Part shown: piece by piece, positions 1 to 8,636 of the stretch
How positions within the stretch are numbered: position 1 is the first letter of the stretch
How the letters are laid out: each line of letters opens with the position of its first letter
Origin: Sporosarcina koreensis
GTDB taxonomy: Bacteria > Bacillota > Bacilli > Bacillales_A > Planococcaceae
DNA length: 64,000 bases
NCBI RefSeq assembly: GCF_000826145.2
Contig: NZ_LN651337.1
Coordinates: 1,561,945 to 1,625,944, forward strand
Direction of reading: 5' to 3'
Notes under the pieces: model-generated
The model's input: only the letters and a program-made list of their open reading frames with translations
What the model was told of the DNA's origin: nothing
The model's database searches: none
Program-made: the position numbers and the translations under genes

Positions 1-717
1 TTTGGATTTATCCGCTAGGACGCGCATGAGGAAACGCGGCAGGTTCATCTGCCGTTTCAGCCGCTTCGGGTCGCTGCACAGCCGGTAGAACCATTCGGTA
101 CCGGTTTTGCGGAACAAGGCCGGTGCGCGTTTGACGGTTCCGGAGAACACGTCGAAACTGCCGCCGACACCTTGAAAGACTAGGACGTCACGGAGTCGGT
201 CCATGTTGCGCCGGATCCACAATTCCTGCTTCGGGGAGCCGAGCGCGACAAAGAGGATTTTCGCACCGCTGTCCTGGATGCGCTGCACGAGCGCTTCCTC
301 GTCCTGTTCGTAGCCGTCGGTCATGCCGGCGATCGGGATGCCGGGGTAGTCGCGCTGGATGTTGGCCACGGCTTTTTCGATCACTTCGCGTTTCGCGCCG
401 TACAGGTAGACAGGCTGCTGGTCGCTGGCCGCGAACTGCAGGAGCCGCGCCATCATGTCTACCCCCGTGACGCGGGACGTAATCGTTCCTTTTTTCAGTT
501 TTGATGCGAGCAGGATGCCGACGCCGTCCGCGATCTGGAACGTCGCGCCGTTGATGAGGTCCTTGACCTGCGCGTCTTTCTGCGCGGTCATGACCTTCTC
601 GGGGTTGACGGCGATGATCGTCGACTGCTCGCAGGCATTCATCCGCTCGCGGATCTGTTCGATGATGCCTTCATATGTCAGAGGCGAGACGTTCACGCCT
701 AAGTAGCTCTCTTTCAT
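1..717 (-). CDS. WecG/TagA/CpsF-family glycosyltransferase (3' end outside window)
   Basis: Translating the minus strand from ATG at 717 gives 239 residues beginning MKESYLGVNVSPL with no stop before the window edge, so only the extreme C-terminus can be missing. It shows the family hallmarks AVNPEKVM, the IADGVGILLASK helix and ALGSPKQELW. Members transfer an N-acetylhexosaminuronic or ManNAc residue onto undecaprenyl-linked GlcNAc at the inner membrane face, in teichoic-acid or secondary wall-polymer synthesis. A G-rich stretch precedes the start as a weak ribosome binding site. It is divergent from csaB across a 510-bp spacer; a role in the polymer that CsaB pyruvylates is an inference from position. 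Confidence 0.88.
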   Translation of the reverse strand, partial: MKESYLGVNVSPLTYEGIIEQIRERMNACEQSTIIAVNPEKVMTAQKDAQVKDLINGATFQIADGVGILLASKLKKGTITSRVTGVDMMARLLQFAASDQQPVYLYGAKREVIEKAVANIQRDYPGIPIAGMTDGYEQDEEALVQRIQDSGAKILFVALGSPKQELWIRRNMDRLRDVLVFQGVGGSFDVFSGTVKRAPALFRKTGTEWFYRLCSDPKRLKRQMNLPRFLMRVLADKSK

Positions 718-1227
718 TCCTGGGTGCCCCCACTTCTTGCTGTACTTTCAATTGTCTTAGTATAGCAGAAACGGGAACAGCTTGCACAGCCTGTTCGAAC
801 AGTGCTAAAATTACCCCGACAGTCTGCTCACTGGAGCGGGTTTTGATCTTAAAAATAACAGCCCATCGGGCACGGCCTTCTGAAGCTTATCGTCCGCTTT
901 CCGCGGGCATGGCTTCAGCCGCTTCCCTCGCTTCGCTCAGTCCAGGGTCTTCAGCTCATGCTATTCCCGCAGGAGTCGGACGAACGCTTCTCCAGCCCTA
1001 ACTGTTGCGCAAGGCATCCTTCTTGAACGGACGTCGTTCTATTATAAGGAGATCCGTTGATCGGAGTGCAGGGCGGCGACTCCTGCGGGATCAGTCAAGG
1101 AAGCAACCTAAGTACGCGGCGTCCTGCCGCAACGGTTGCATGACCTGCATCCTGCAGGCCCGCGTCCGTCTGCAGCGCAGATCAACATGCTATACATATT
1201 TAATTACCACCCAAGGAGGAAGTTCGA
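718..1227. other. Intergenic spacer with remnants of a dispersed Bacillales repeat
   Basis: There is no credible gene in this 510-bp divergent spacer. Two blocks resemble a repeat I recall from many Bacillales genomes. Positions about 882-990 read on the minus strand as GACTCCTGCGGGAATAGC, then GAGCTGAAGACCC, then GCCCGCGGAAAGCGGAC. Positions about 1057-1103 carry GGAGTGCAGGGCGGCGACTCC on the plus strand, the usual left end of the same element. They look like two broken copies in opposite orientation. A possible extended -10 for csaB, TGCTATACA, lies near 1188-1196, with no good -35. The family identification is from memory only. Confidence 0.45.
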
Positions 1228-2349
1228 TTGAAGATTGTATTGTCCGGGTTTTACGGATTAGGAAATACAGGTGATGAGGCGATTTTGAAGGCGATCATCG
1301 ATAACTTGCGGGCGGAGCTGGACAACCCCGAAATCACGGTGTTCTCGCTGTCGCCGGAGAAGACGGCGTCGGATCACAGTGTGTCGGCGGTGTACCGCGG
1401 CTGGCGCCATGGCAACAAGGAGAAGATCAAGGCGCTGCGGAAGGCGGACCTGCTGATCTCGGGCGGCGGCGGGCTGCTGCAGGACACGTACCCGACGAAG
1501 TTCCTGTTCGGCCCCCTCCCCTACTACCTGCTCATCGTGCTGCTCGCAAAACTGTGTGGCACGAAGGTCATGTTCTTCTCACAAGGCATCGGCCCAGTCA
1601 CGAGCAAGTGGGGCAAGACGCTCATGCAGGGGCTCGCGAACAAGGCCGACTTCGTGACGGTGCGCGACGAGTATTCGAAAGAGTACTTGCATAACCTCGG
1701 CGTAACGAAACCGGAGACGGTCGTGACGGCGGATATCGTCTTCGCGTTCAAGCCGGATGAGGATACGTCGGCGTATGACTCGCTCGATCTGACTGGTGAT
1801 GAACGGCTGGTGGCCGTTGCGCCGCGCCCTTGGTTTGATCACGAAGACGAATACATCGAGAAGCTCGCGTGGACGCTCGATGAACTGATCGAGCAGCGCG
1901 GTGTGACGCCGGTGTTCGTGCCGATGGAGCCGCCGTACGATACGAACGTATCGAAGAAGGTACAGGATCGTATGAAGCATGCGGAGGCAACGAAGATCCT
2001 CGGCGAGCAGTTCTCGCCGAACCAGTTCTACAACTTCATCCAGCAGACGGACCTGATGATCGCACTCCGCTTGCATGCGCTGATCTTTGCGGCGCTGTCG
2101 AACGTGCCGCACGTCGGCTTGAGCTATGACCGCAAAGTCGAGAGCTTCCTGAAGCGCTCGGGCATGTGGGAGCACTCGTATGATCTTGGTTCCTTCGCGA
2201 AGGAAGACCTGCTCGAAAGTGCGCTGTATGCGCTCGATCACAGCGAGGAACTGAAAGAGATGATGGCGCCTCACGTCGATGTGTTGCGACGTGAGGCGAT
2301 CCGCAACGTCGATCTGCTGCGGGAACAGTTTTTGAATGGAGGCCGTTAA
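1228..2349 (+). CDS. csaB: CsaB-type polysaccharide pyruvyltransferase
   Basis: The 373-residue product belongs to the polysaccharide pyruvyl transferase family. It opens with a Rossmann-like strand and GFYGLGNTGDEAIL, followed by LLISGGGGLLQDTY and the C-terminal ALRLHALIFAAL motif, all typical of CsaB. CsaB adds ketal-pyruvate to the peptidoglycan-linked secondary wall polymer, which is the ligand of SLH domains. The start is TTG, chosen because AAGGAGGA at 1213-1220 sits seven bases upstream. It heads a plus-strand run with the glycosyltransferase three bases downstream. Five SLH proteins follow at 13335-24654, the expected clients. Confidence 0.93.
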   Translation: MKIVLSGFYGLGNTGDEAILKAIIDNLRAELDNPEITVFSLSPEKTASDHSVSAVYRGWRHGNKEKIKALRKADLLISGGGGLLQDTYPTKFLFGPLPYYLLIVLLAKLCGTKVMFFSQGIGPVTSKWGKTLMQGLANKADFVTVRDEYSKEYLHNLGVTKPETVVTADIVFAFKPDEDTSAYDSLDLTGDERLVAVAPRPWFDHEDEYIEKLAWTLDELIEQRGVTPVFVPMEPPYDTNVSKKVQDRMKHAEATKILGEQFSPNQFYNFIQQTDLMIALRLHALIFAALSNVPHVGLSYDRKVESFLKRSGMWEHSYDLGSFAKEDLLESALYALDHSEELKEMMAPHVDVLRREAIRNVDLLREQFLNGGR

Positions 2350-2352
2350 GCG

Positions 2353-3528
2353 GTGAAAATTTTACTTGCAACAGTCTATGATTATCCACACCTGGGCGGG
2401 CTGTCGACCCACCTGACGACATTGAAGGCGGGGCTCGAATCACGCAGCCATGAGGTCGACGTCGTGTCGTTCTCCGACGTGCCGAAATGGAAGCGCGACG
2501 GCATCGTGCGCGGACCCGCGTTTTTATTGAACAAAATGAAACAGGGCAAAGGCTACGTCTGGACGCTGAAGCGGCGCCAGGACGAGCTCGCGATCCTGAT
2601 CAAGGATGCGGTTTCGAAGAAGGACTACGACGTCATCAACGCCCAGGACGTCTTCACGACGTTCGCGGCGCTCGAGACGAATGTGCCCGTCGTGAGCACG
2701 GTGCACGGCTACTTGACGTTCGAGGGCATCTCGAAAGGGACGCTCATCGAAGGGTCACCGGAAGCGAAGGAGCTGCAGGAAGCGGAGCGCAGAGGCTACA
2801 AGGCGACGCGTGAAGTGATCACCGTCGATACGCGCATCAAGGAGTACATCCTGAAAGAGACCGGCGTGACGGGCAACATGATCAAGAACTTCATCGACGT
2901 GGAATCGTTCAAGCCGGAAGTCGAGCGGCGTGCGGAGTTCCGGGATACATACGGCTTCTCGCAGGACGAGCTGATCTTTTTCGTGCCGCGCCGCCTGACG
3001 AAGAAGAACGGGGTCATCTACCCGATCCTGTCGCTGCCGGCAGTCGTCGAAAAGTTCCCGAACGCGCGCGTCGTGTTCGCGGGGACGGGCGAGATGATGG
3101 AGCCGATGAAGCAGAAAGCGGCAGAGCTCGGGGTTGCCGATCACGTGACGATGTTAGGCGCGGTCGATCACTCCGTCATGATGCAGTATTACGCACTTGC
3201 GAATGTCGCGCTCGTGCCGTCGATCTACTCGGCAGGTGTCGAGGAAGCGACGTCGATCTCGGCACTGGAAGCGATGGGCTCCGGCGTGCCGCTGATCGCG
3301 TGTGCGGTCGGGGGCTTGAAGGAAATCGTCGACAGCGGCAAGGACGGCCTGCTCGTTGAGGAGCAGAACGTCGAACAGCTGAGTGACGCGATGATCAAGC
3401 TGCTGGAAGACCCGGCGTACGGCGAACAGCTGGCTGCGGCGGGCCGCGCGAAGATTGTCGAGGAGTACTCGCACTTCGCGGCTGCTGAGAAATATGAAGC
3501 GATCTATTTGAAAGCACTGAAACATTGA
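2353..3528 (+). CDS. GT4-family glycosyltransferase
   Basis: This 391-residue GT-B fold transferase has an N-terminal acceptor domain (YDYPHLGGLSTHL near residue 9) and a C-terminal GT4 donor-binding domain, with RRLTKKNGV, VVFAGTGEM and the E-x7-E type motif in EATSISALEAMGSGVP near residues 298-313. Such enzymes transfer a sugar from a nucleotide donor to lipid-linked or glycan acceptors in the cytoplasm. The GTG start follows the csaB stop by three bases, so the two are co-transcribed. A hairpin at 3532-3566 ends the pair. The sugar and acceptor cannot be read from the sequence; assembly of the pyruvylated wall polymer is the likely context. Confidence 0.85.
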   Translation: MKILLATVYDYPHLGGLSTHLTTLKAGLESRSHEVDVVSFSDVPKWKRDGIVRGPAFLLNKMKQGKGYVWTLKRRQDELAILIKDAVSKKDYDVINAQDVFTTFAALETNVPVVSTVHGYLTFEGISKGTLIEGSPEAKELQEAERRGYKATREVITVDTRIKEYILKETGVTGNMIKNFIDVESFKPEVERRAEFRDTYGFSQDELIFFVPRRLTKKNGVIYPILSLPAVVEKFPNARVVFAGTGEMMEPMKQKAAELGVADHVTMLGAVDHSVMMQYYALANVALVPSIYSAGVEEATSISALEAMGSGVPLIACAVGGLKEIVDSGKDGLLVEEQNVEQLSDAMIKLLEDPAYGEQLAAAGRAKIVEEYSHFAAAEKYEAIYLKALKH

Positions 3529-3531
3529 CCG

Positions 3532-3566
3532 CGAAGCTCCCTGGTGTTTTGTCAGGGAGCTTTTCG
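3532..3566 (+). terminator. Rho-independent terminator after the csaB-GT pair
   Basis: AAGCTCCCTG at 3534-3543 pairs with CAGGGAGCTT at 3553-3562 around a nine-base loop, ten base pairs without mismatch, followed by a short T run. It begins four bases after the glycosyltransferase stop. Confidence 0.75.
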
Positions 3567-3598
3567 CAGTTTATGATCCGAGATGTGGGAGGACTACT

Positions 3599-5104
3599 AT
3601 GGGCAAGTTAAAACAGGCGGCGCTGTGGACGGCGGTGCTCGCACTCGTGCTGAAGCTGTCGGGATTGTTCCGGGAATCGATCGTCAGTACGAAATTCGGG
3701 GTGTCGCACGAGACGGATGCGTATTTCCTCGCATTCCCGTTCATCACCCTCGTCGTTGCGATGATTTCGACGGGCTTCAACAACGTCTTTTTACCGATGT
3801 ATATCAAGAACCGGAAGTCCGGCGATACGGGCGATCATAATGCGAATGCGCTGCTGAACTGGACGATGATCCTGTTCGTCGGCATCAGTTTTGTCGGCTG
3901 GTTCGGCGCTCCGTACTTCCTGCCGATCTTGTACGTCAACATGTCGGATGAGATTGCGGCGCTCGCGGTGCCGATGACGCAGGTGTTCTTCGCGTTCATG
4001 ACGGTGATCGCTTTGAGCGGGCTTCTGGATTCGTATTTGCAGTCGCGGCGGATCTTTGTGCCGTCGCAGATGTCGAAGCTGCTCGCGACACTGTTCTCGG
4101 TGATCTTCGCGGTGCTGTTCAATGAGCAGTGGGGCATCTTCTCCTTGGCGTATGGGTTCATCTTCGGGACGATCCTCGGCGTTATCGTACAGCTGTATTA
4201 CCTGTTCAAGTCGGATTACAGGTACCGGCTCGAGTTCCGGATGGATATCAAGTTCCGGAACGCGTTCCTGCTGCTGATTGTGCCGTCGCTGCTGAACTCG
4301 GTTGTCGGCCAGGTAAATTTCTTCGTGAACAAGGCGTTTGCGTCCGGGATCTATGGCGGGGTGACGTATTTGAACAATGCGTCGCTGATCATCAGCATCC
4401 CGAATGCGATCTATGCGACGACGCTCGCGACGATCATCTTCACACTCATGAGCGAGCAGACGGAGGACCGGGCGAAGTTCAAGGAGACGTTCTTACGCGG
4501 AATGGAGATCTCGCTCGTGACGCTGCTGCCGATTGCAGCAGGGCTGTTCGTCGTCGGGGATTCGGTCATTGCGCTCATCTACGAGCACGGGAAGTTCACG
4601 GCGTCCGATACGCATAAGACGCATATTGCGCTCATGCTGTACTTGCCGGTCGTCGTGTTCCAGGGCATGCAGCTCATGCTGTCGAAGTCGATGTACGCGC
4701 GCGGCAAGACGGCGGTTGTATTCCGGATCAGTGTGACGACGATCCTGATCAACTTCCTGAGCAACTGGCTGCTCGTGGATAAGTACGGCTACCCGGCGCT
4801 CGCGATTGCGACGTCTGTGGTGAGTGTGTACTTCTTCGCGGTGTCGATGGTTGTCGTGTACCGCGATCTCGGTTCTGTTGAGCTTGCGCGGTTCGGCCGG
4901 ATGGTGCCGCGGGTGCTCGTGCCGACTGTGCTGATGGGCGCGGTTGTGTGGGCGGTGAAGGTGTTTGTCGGTGTGGGGTCGCTTGGGCCGATTCCGCAGC
5001 TTGTGATATTGGTGCCGATTGGTGCTGTGGTGTATGTGGTGGGTGTGTTTGTGTTCTATCGCGCTGGGTTCAGGCGGTTTGTTGGGTTGTTGCGGCGGGG
5101 GTGA
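3599..5104 (+). CDS. MurJ/MviN-type lipid-linked oligosaccharide flippase
   Basis: The 501-residue polytopic protein has roughly 14 hydrophobic segments. Its N-terminus, LKLSGLFRESIVSTKFGVSHETDAY, matches the MviN/MurJ branch of the MOP exporter superfamily, as do LLPIAAGLFVVGDSVIALIYEHGKF near residues 303-327 and MYARGKT. MurJ flips lipid II; paralogues next to wall-polymer genes probably flip other undecaprenyl-linked oligosaccharides. The ATG at 3599 has GGGAGG just upstream. Because it follows csaB and a glycosyltransferase, export of the secondary wall-polymer precursor is as likely as lipid II transport. Sequence alone does not separate the two. Confidence 0.85.
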   Translation: MGKLKQAALWTAVLALVLKLSGLFRESIVSTKFGVSHETDAYFLAFPFITLVVAMISTGFNNVFLPMYIKNRKSGDTGDHNANALLNWTMILFVGISFVGWFGAPYFLPILYVNMSDEIAALAVPMTQVFFAFMTVIALSGLLDSYLQSRRIFVPSQMSKLLATLFSVIFAVLFNEQWGIFSLAYGFIFGTILGVIVQLYYLFKSDYRYRLEFRMDIKFRNAFLLLIVPSLLNSVVGQVNFFVNKAFASGIYGGVTYLNNASLIISIPNAIYATTLATIIFTLMSEQTEDRAKFKETFLRGMEISLVTLLPIAAGLFVVGDSVIALIYEHGKFTASDTHKTHIALMLYLPVVVFQGMQLMLSKSMYARGKTAVVFRISVTTILINFLSNWLLVDKYGYPALAIATSVVSVYFFAVSMVVVYRDLGSVELARFGRMVPRVLVPTVLMGAVVWAVKVFVGVGSLGPIPQLVILVPIGAVVYVVGVFVFYRAGFRRFVGLLRRG

Positions 5105-5126
5105 GTTTGCGCCCGCCGGGGGCCGG

Positions 5127-5268
5127 GGAATTGAGCGGTTGGCTGGCGGAATGGAGCGGTTCGGACGGCGAATGGAGCGGTTTGCCCGAGGAATGGAGCG
5201 GTCATTCGGCAGAATTGAGCGGTTCTCCGGGGAATGGAGCGCTTCTCTGCAGTAATTGAGCGGTTCGC
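5127..5268 (+). repeat. AATGGAGCGGTT array, seven 20-21 bp units
   Basis: Seven head-to-tail units of about 20-21 bp alternate AATGGAGCGGTT and AATTGAGCGGTT with a variable GC-rich half. Six contain AGCGG on the plus strand. No spacer of unique sequence separates the units. The mixed 20 and 21 bp lengths break any reading frame, so the array is not coding. It follows the flippase gene and runs straight into the hairpin at 5272. Confidence 0.9.
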
Positions 5269-5271
5269 TGG

Positions 5272-5340
5272 ACCCGGGATACCGGTGCACGTCACCATTC
5301 GCGGAAGGACGCGAATGGTGTCGCGCACAGGTACCCTGGG
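5272..5340 (+). repeat. Hairpin repeat element, copy a
   Basis: This is an imperfect palindrome of about 69 bp. ATTCGCG and CGCGAAT form the inner stem around the loop GAAGGA. The arms extend outwards through GTGCAC/GTGCGC-type sequence to ACCCGGG on the left and TACCCTGGG on the right. Closely related copies lie at 5493, 16888, 20375 (inverted) and 54672, with fragments at 13122 and 20581. The form recalls REP-like or MITE-like elements; no transposase is present in the window. Confidence 0.85.
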
Positions 5341-5370
5341 GAGCGTGTCTGTCCCCCTTCCCTACGGATC

Positions 5371-5492
5371 TGACAGGAATGGCGAAGCGGCAGCGGAGCC
5401 CACCATTCAGGGTTTTTCTGAACCCAGGAACGGGCGGGTTCTCACGTGGAATGGGCTGGTTCCCCTGCGAAGCGGGCGGGTACGTCCATTGG
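5371..5492 (+). repeat. Core module plus AACGGGCGGGTT units
   Basis: A short copy of the core module, GACAGGAATGGCGAAGCGG then CAGCGGAGCCCACC, lies at 5371-5412 and contains two overlapping-phase AGCGG. It is followed by three degenerate units of the GGGCGGGTT variant up to the second hairpin element at 5493. Confidence 0.75.
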
Positions 5493-5561
5493 ACCCGGGT
5501 GTCTGTGCGCGTCACAATTCGCTGAGGGGCGCGAATGGTGTCGCGCAGCAGGCACCCTGGG
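5493..5561 (+). repeat. Hairpin repeat element, copy b
   Basis: This is the second copy in the same spacer, in the same orientation as copy a. The left arm begins ACCCGGGTGTCTGTGCGCG. The stem AATTCGC/GCGAATG is less perfect and the loop is altered (TGAGGGGC), so it looks older than copies a, d and f. Confidence 0.8.
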
Positions 5562-5611
5562 GGCGGGGGTGAAGTACACGGGCAAGAGGACATGCTTGTT
5601 TCTCCCCGCTT

Positions 5612-5640
5612 TTGTTTCCCCGGGTTTTATTACATATAAT
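5612..5640 (+). promoter_or_regulatory. Sigma-A-type promoter for the 5669 gene
   Basis: TTGTTT at 5612-5617 and TATAAT at 5635-5640 are separated by 17 bp. Transcription would start about 20 bases before AAAGGAG and the GTG start at 5669. Confidence 0.6.
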
Positions 5641-5668
5641 TTGGTTTTCATAAAGGAGTGGGTGTTCA

Positions 5669-7255
5669 GTGAAGAAGTGGATGGTTGCGGTGGTGCTGGC
5701 GCTGCTGGTGCTGGCTGGGGCGGCCTCGGTGTTCGTGAAGGGGACGAAGACGGAGCAGGTGCTGTCGACGGAGGCGATCCGGGTGGCGGTGGAGATGCCG
5801 CGGCTGGTAACGCTGTCGTATGAGAAGGATACGGAGCGGACGACGGAGGATGCGGAGGAAGTGACGCATGTGTATTCCGTGCACCGGTTCGGCAAGCGGA
5901 TCGGGACGTATGAGCTGACGGAGCGGACGCTCGGCAACGGGACGCAGTTCGTATTCGAGCGTCTGGCGAACGACAGCCGGTTCGGGGTGACGCTGACGAC
6001 GGCGTATCATTTCAATGGGTCGGATGATGTGACGGCGACGGAGTGGAATCCGCGCAAGGTGGAGCATCCGCACCATGATACGTTCGGGACGGATCCGACG
6101 GTGAATCCGTATGGCCGGCTGACGATCAAGGACAATGCAATTGCGGAGGCGGTTGTCGGGTATTCATTCACCTCGAAGGAATTGCTGAAGAAGTACGATG
6201 TCGGCGAGAGTAAGCTGCGGGAGCTCGGGTCGGAAGTGCAGGATGTGACGATGCTGCCGGACGGGTTTGCGCGCGGGCTGAAGGCGGGCGGCGTCGGAAT
6301 CGGCGAGTCGTGGCTGCTGCTGTCGGACTCCCCTCTTTTCGGGGGTCCTGAAGAAGAGAATGAGTGGATCGACTTTGCGCTCGAGAACCAGTTTTCGCAG
6401 CTGAACTGGCTGACGAAGGACGGGCCGTATACGAAGCTGCCGTTCTCGATCGATCCGGCGACGAAGATGGGCTACGGCCGCGTCATCGGGCGGATGGAGG
6501 ATGATGTGGCGCTCGAGTGGTACGGCAAGTCGGAGTCGAAGTTCTTCGAGGATATGGTGCTGAACTCGCGGGTGAACTTGCTGAACTACATCGCGGAGTT
6601 CGGCGGCACGCGCTGGCCGACGGAGTATACGAGTGCGTGGCTGAACAACGCCTACGGCATCAAAGCGCCGTATGTGGATACGCGGTATAACGAGTATGTC
6701 GCGTTCTTCCTCGAGAAGACGGCGGCGAAGTTCGATGCGGACGGCAGTGATATGCGCCAGTATGTGCCGGTGTATGCGGACTATCTGCTGTCGCGGATCG
6801 AGAAAGGCGAGACGATCGAGGCGGGCGACGGGTTTTTGATCGTGGATTATTTCGATGAGGATCCGGAGACGAAGCTGCCGCACGCGTCGCTGAACCATGA
6901 GCTCGGCGGGCTGAAGATCCTGCTGACGGCGTATGGGCAGACGGCGGATAGGAAGTATCTGGAGGCCGCGAAGTCGGTGATGGCGGGCATCGAAGGGTTC
7001 GGCGCGTCTGAGGGCGGCTGGATCCGTGAGAATGGCGACCTGTGGTACCAGGCGCGGCCGGATGGCACGTTCTCGGGCGATGATTATCCGCAGCTGACGC
7101 TGGTGGATCTGGTGGAGACGCAGTCGCTGCTGGAGGAGATGGAGCTCGGGCGCAATGCGTATTTCGATACGCTGATCGATTCGAAGATCAGTTATTTGCG
7201 GTCGCAGGGTGAGGAATTGATCGAGAAGGTGACGAAGCATTTGAAGCAGGGGTGA
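5669..7255 (+). CDS. Exported protein, possibly D-glucuronyl C5-epimerase-like
   Basis: The 528-residue product starts with GTG (AAAGGAG ten bases upstream). An N-terminal hydrophobic segment at residues 4-22 with no lipobox suggests export or a membrane anchor. The first 250 residues are beta-rich. From about residue 300 the helical segment contains TEYTSAWLNNAYGIKAP, LNHELGGLKILLTAYGQT and DYPQLTLVDLVETQSLLEE, which resembles the alpha/alpha-barrel C-terminal domain of D-glucuronyl C5-epimerase relatives. That assignment is tentative. It stands alone with its own promoter and terminator, at the end of the wall-polymer group, so modifying or binding an extracellular uronate-containing polymer would fit. 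Confidence 0.5.
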   Translation: MKKWMVAVVLALLVLAGAASVFVKGTKTEQVLSTEAIRVAVEMPRLVTLSYEKDTERTTEDAEEVTHVYSVHRFGKRIGTYELTERTLGNGTQFVFERLANDSRFGVTLTTAYHFNGSDDVTATEWNPRKVEHPHHDTFGTDPTVNPYGRLTIKDNAIAEAVVGYSFTSKELLKKYDVGESKLRELGSEVQDVTMLPDGFARGLKAGGVGIGESWLLLSDSPLFGGPEEENEWIDFALENQFSQLNWLTKDGPYTKLPFSIDPATKMGYGRVIGRMEDDVALEWYGKSESKFFEDMVLNSRVNLLNYIAEFGGTRWPTEYTSAWLNNAYGIKAPYVDTRYNEYVAFFLEKTAAKFDADGSDMRQYVPVYADYLLSRIEKGETIEAGDGFLIVDYFDEDPETKLPHASLNHELGGLKILLTAYGQTADRKYLEAAKSVMAGIEGFGASEGGWIRENGDLWYQARPDGTFSGDDYPQLTLVDLVETQSLLEEMELGRNAYFDTLIDSKISYLRSQGEELIEKVTKHLKQG

Positions 7256-7273
7256 TGGCGCCCCTGTTTTTTT
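7247..7273 (+). terminator. Terminator overlapping the 5669 stop codon
   Basis: CAGGGG at 7247-7252 pairs with CCCCTG at 7261-7266, followed by seven T residues. The TGA stop lies in the stem-loop. Confidence 0.8.
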
Positions 7274-7290
7274 GTGGAAATTTTTGGGGG

Positions 7291-7456
7291 ATGTGGCGGT
7301 TGGTGGGCGGAATGGAGCGGTTCGGCAGTGGAATGGATCGCTTTGGCAGTGGTATTGAGCGGTTAGCGGGAGAATGGAGCGGTCTGACGTTGGAATGGAT
7401 CAGTTAGCGCGGGAATTGAGCGGTTCTGCGTGGGAATGGAGCGGTCAGTGATGTGG
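7291..7456 (+). repeat. AATGGAGCGGTT array, about eight units
   Basis: Eight degenerate 20-21 bp units mix AATGGAGCGGTT, AATGGATCGCTT and AATTGAGCGGTT on the plus strand. The array lies between the terminators of two convergent genes, so no mRNA needs to cross it. Confidence 0.88.
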
Positions 7457-7474
7457 CTCCCCTTCCCCATTCCG

Positions 7475-7506
7475 TAAACCCCTCCTGTCAGGTTCACAGG
7501 AGGGGC
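7475..7506 (-). terminator. Terminator of the amidohydrolase/epimerase operon
   Basis: CCCCTCCTGT at 7479-7488 pairs with ACAGGAGGGG at 7496-7505. On the minus strand the hairpin is followed by TTT. It lies 18 bases beyond the stop of the last gene. Confidence 0.75.
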
Positions 7507-7523
7507 AGCACGACTTCTTTTCG

Positions 7524-8636
7524 TTATTGTTCAATGACGTCGTGGGTGTATGTCAACTCGGTCAACGTCGCTTCATCGATGTTGAGGCCCAAGCCCGGGG
7601 TTTCGCTCAGCCGGACGAATGGCAGGTCGATGTCCAAGCGGGCGATGTCTTTGCTGAACATGAGCGGTCCGACGAGTTCGTTTGTCTGGATACGTTTTTT
7701 GGCGGTCGCGAGGTGCAGGCCGGCAGCTGAGGCGACGGCGGATTCGACCATCGAGCCGATCTGGCACGTGAAGCCGGCGAGCTCCGCCTGGTGGACGAGC
7801 TGCATGGCGCGGTACAGCCCTCCGCATTTCATGAGCTTGATGTTCATCATGTCGGCGGAACGTGTGGCCGTCAGTTCGTACATTTCCTTTTGACCGTGGA
7901 GCCCTTCGTCGATCATGACCGGAATGGCCGTTTTTTGTTTGATTTCCTTCAGGCCGTGCATGTCGGAGGCGATGACCGGCTGTTCAATCCAGTCGATCCG
8001 GCAGTCTTTGATCTGGTCTAGCACTTGCATGGAGGCTGCGCTCGTTTCCCAACCTTGGTTTGCGTCGACTTTGATGGCGATCTGGTCGCCGACGGCTTGC
8101 CGTACTGCCCGGATGCGCTCGATGTCCAGCTGGCTGTCGGTGCCCACTTTCAGCTTGAGGATCCGATACCCTTCGTTCACCGCTGCTTTCGCTTCGGCCG
8201 CCATTTCCTCAGGCGGAAGGATGCTGATCACTTTCGGGAACTCCAGCTGGTCATGATATCGCCCACCGAGCAGGTTGAATACCGGTTGCCCGGACGCTTT
8301 GCCCATCAGGTCGTAGCAGGCGATGTCGATGGCGGCCTTGGCAGTCGTGGCGCCGTAGATGGCCTTGTCCATCCGGTCGTGGATCCGTTCCAGGTCGAAC
8401 GGGTTCATGCCAATCACGGATGGAGTGATCGTATTCACCAGGATCGCCCGGACCCCTTCCCACGTTTCACCGGTGACATGCTCATCCGGTGTCCCTTCCC
8501 CGTAGCCCGTCAGGCCTGTGTCCGTATGCAATTTCACAAAGATGGACGGCATATCCTTATACGTATGGTAACTGATGATGAACGGTGTCTTCAGCGGCAG
8601 GCGGACGGCGAACACTTCGATCGATGTGATTTTCAT
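7524..8636 (-). CDS. Enolase-superfamily racemase/epimerase (dipeptide epimerase or N-acylamino acid racemase type)
   Basis: The 370-residue protein is a muconate-lactonizing-enzyme subgroup member. It has the N-terminal capping domain, then the barrel with the Lys pair in ILKLKVG, metal ligands in VDANQGW, WIEQP and MIDEG, and the second catalytic Lys in NIKLMKCGG. Members racemise dipeptides or N-acylamino acids, or cyclise. Its ATG overlaps the TGA of the upstream amidohydrolase by four bases, so the two are translationally coupled. With an M20 deacylase and a transporter, a pathway that inverts and then hydrolyses an imported N-acyl amino acid or dipeptide is plausible. Substrate specificity cannot be read from the sequence. 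Confidence 0.85.
   Translation of the reverse strand: MKITSIEVFAVRLPLKTPFIISYHTYKDMPSIFVKLHTDTGLTGYGEGTPDEHVTGETWEGVRAILVNTITPSVIGMNPFDLERIHDRMDKAIYGATTAKAAIDIACYDLMGKASGQPVFNLLGGRYHDQLEFPKVISILPPEEMAAEAKAAVNEGYRILKLKVGTDSQLDIERIRAVRQAVGDQIAIKVDANQGWETSAASMQVLDQIKDCRIDWIEQPVIASDMHGLKEIKQKTAIPVMIDEGLHGQKEMYELTATRSADMMNIKLMKCGGLYRAMQLVHQAELAGFTCQIGSMVESAVASAAGLHLATAKKRIQTNELVGPLMFSKDIARLDIDLPFVRLSETPGLGLNIDEATLTELTYTHDVIEQ

Noticed and set aside
1005..1274. A short frame upstream of csaB
   Set aside because: It overlaps the csaB start in another frame, lies in repeat remnants and has no ribosome binding site.
4493..5593. A 366-codon minus-strand frame across the flippase end and repeats
   Set aside because: It is antisense to a conserved membrane-protein gene and runs into repeat arrays; composition is Arg/His/Pro-rich as in shadow frames.
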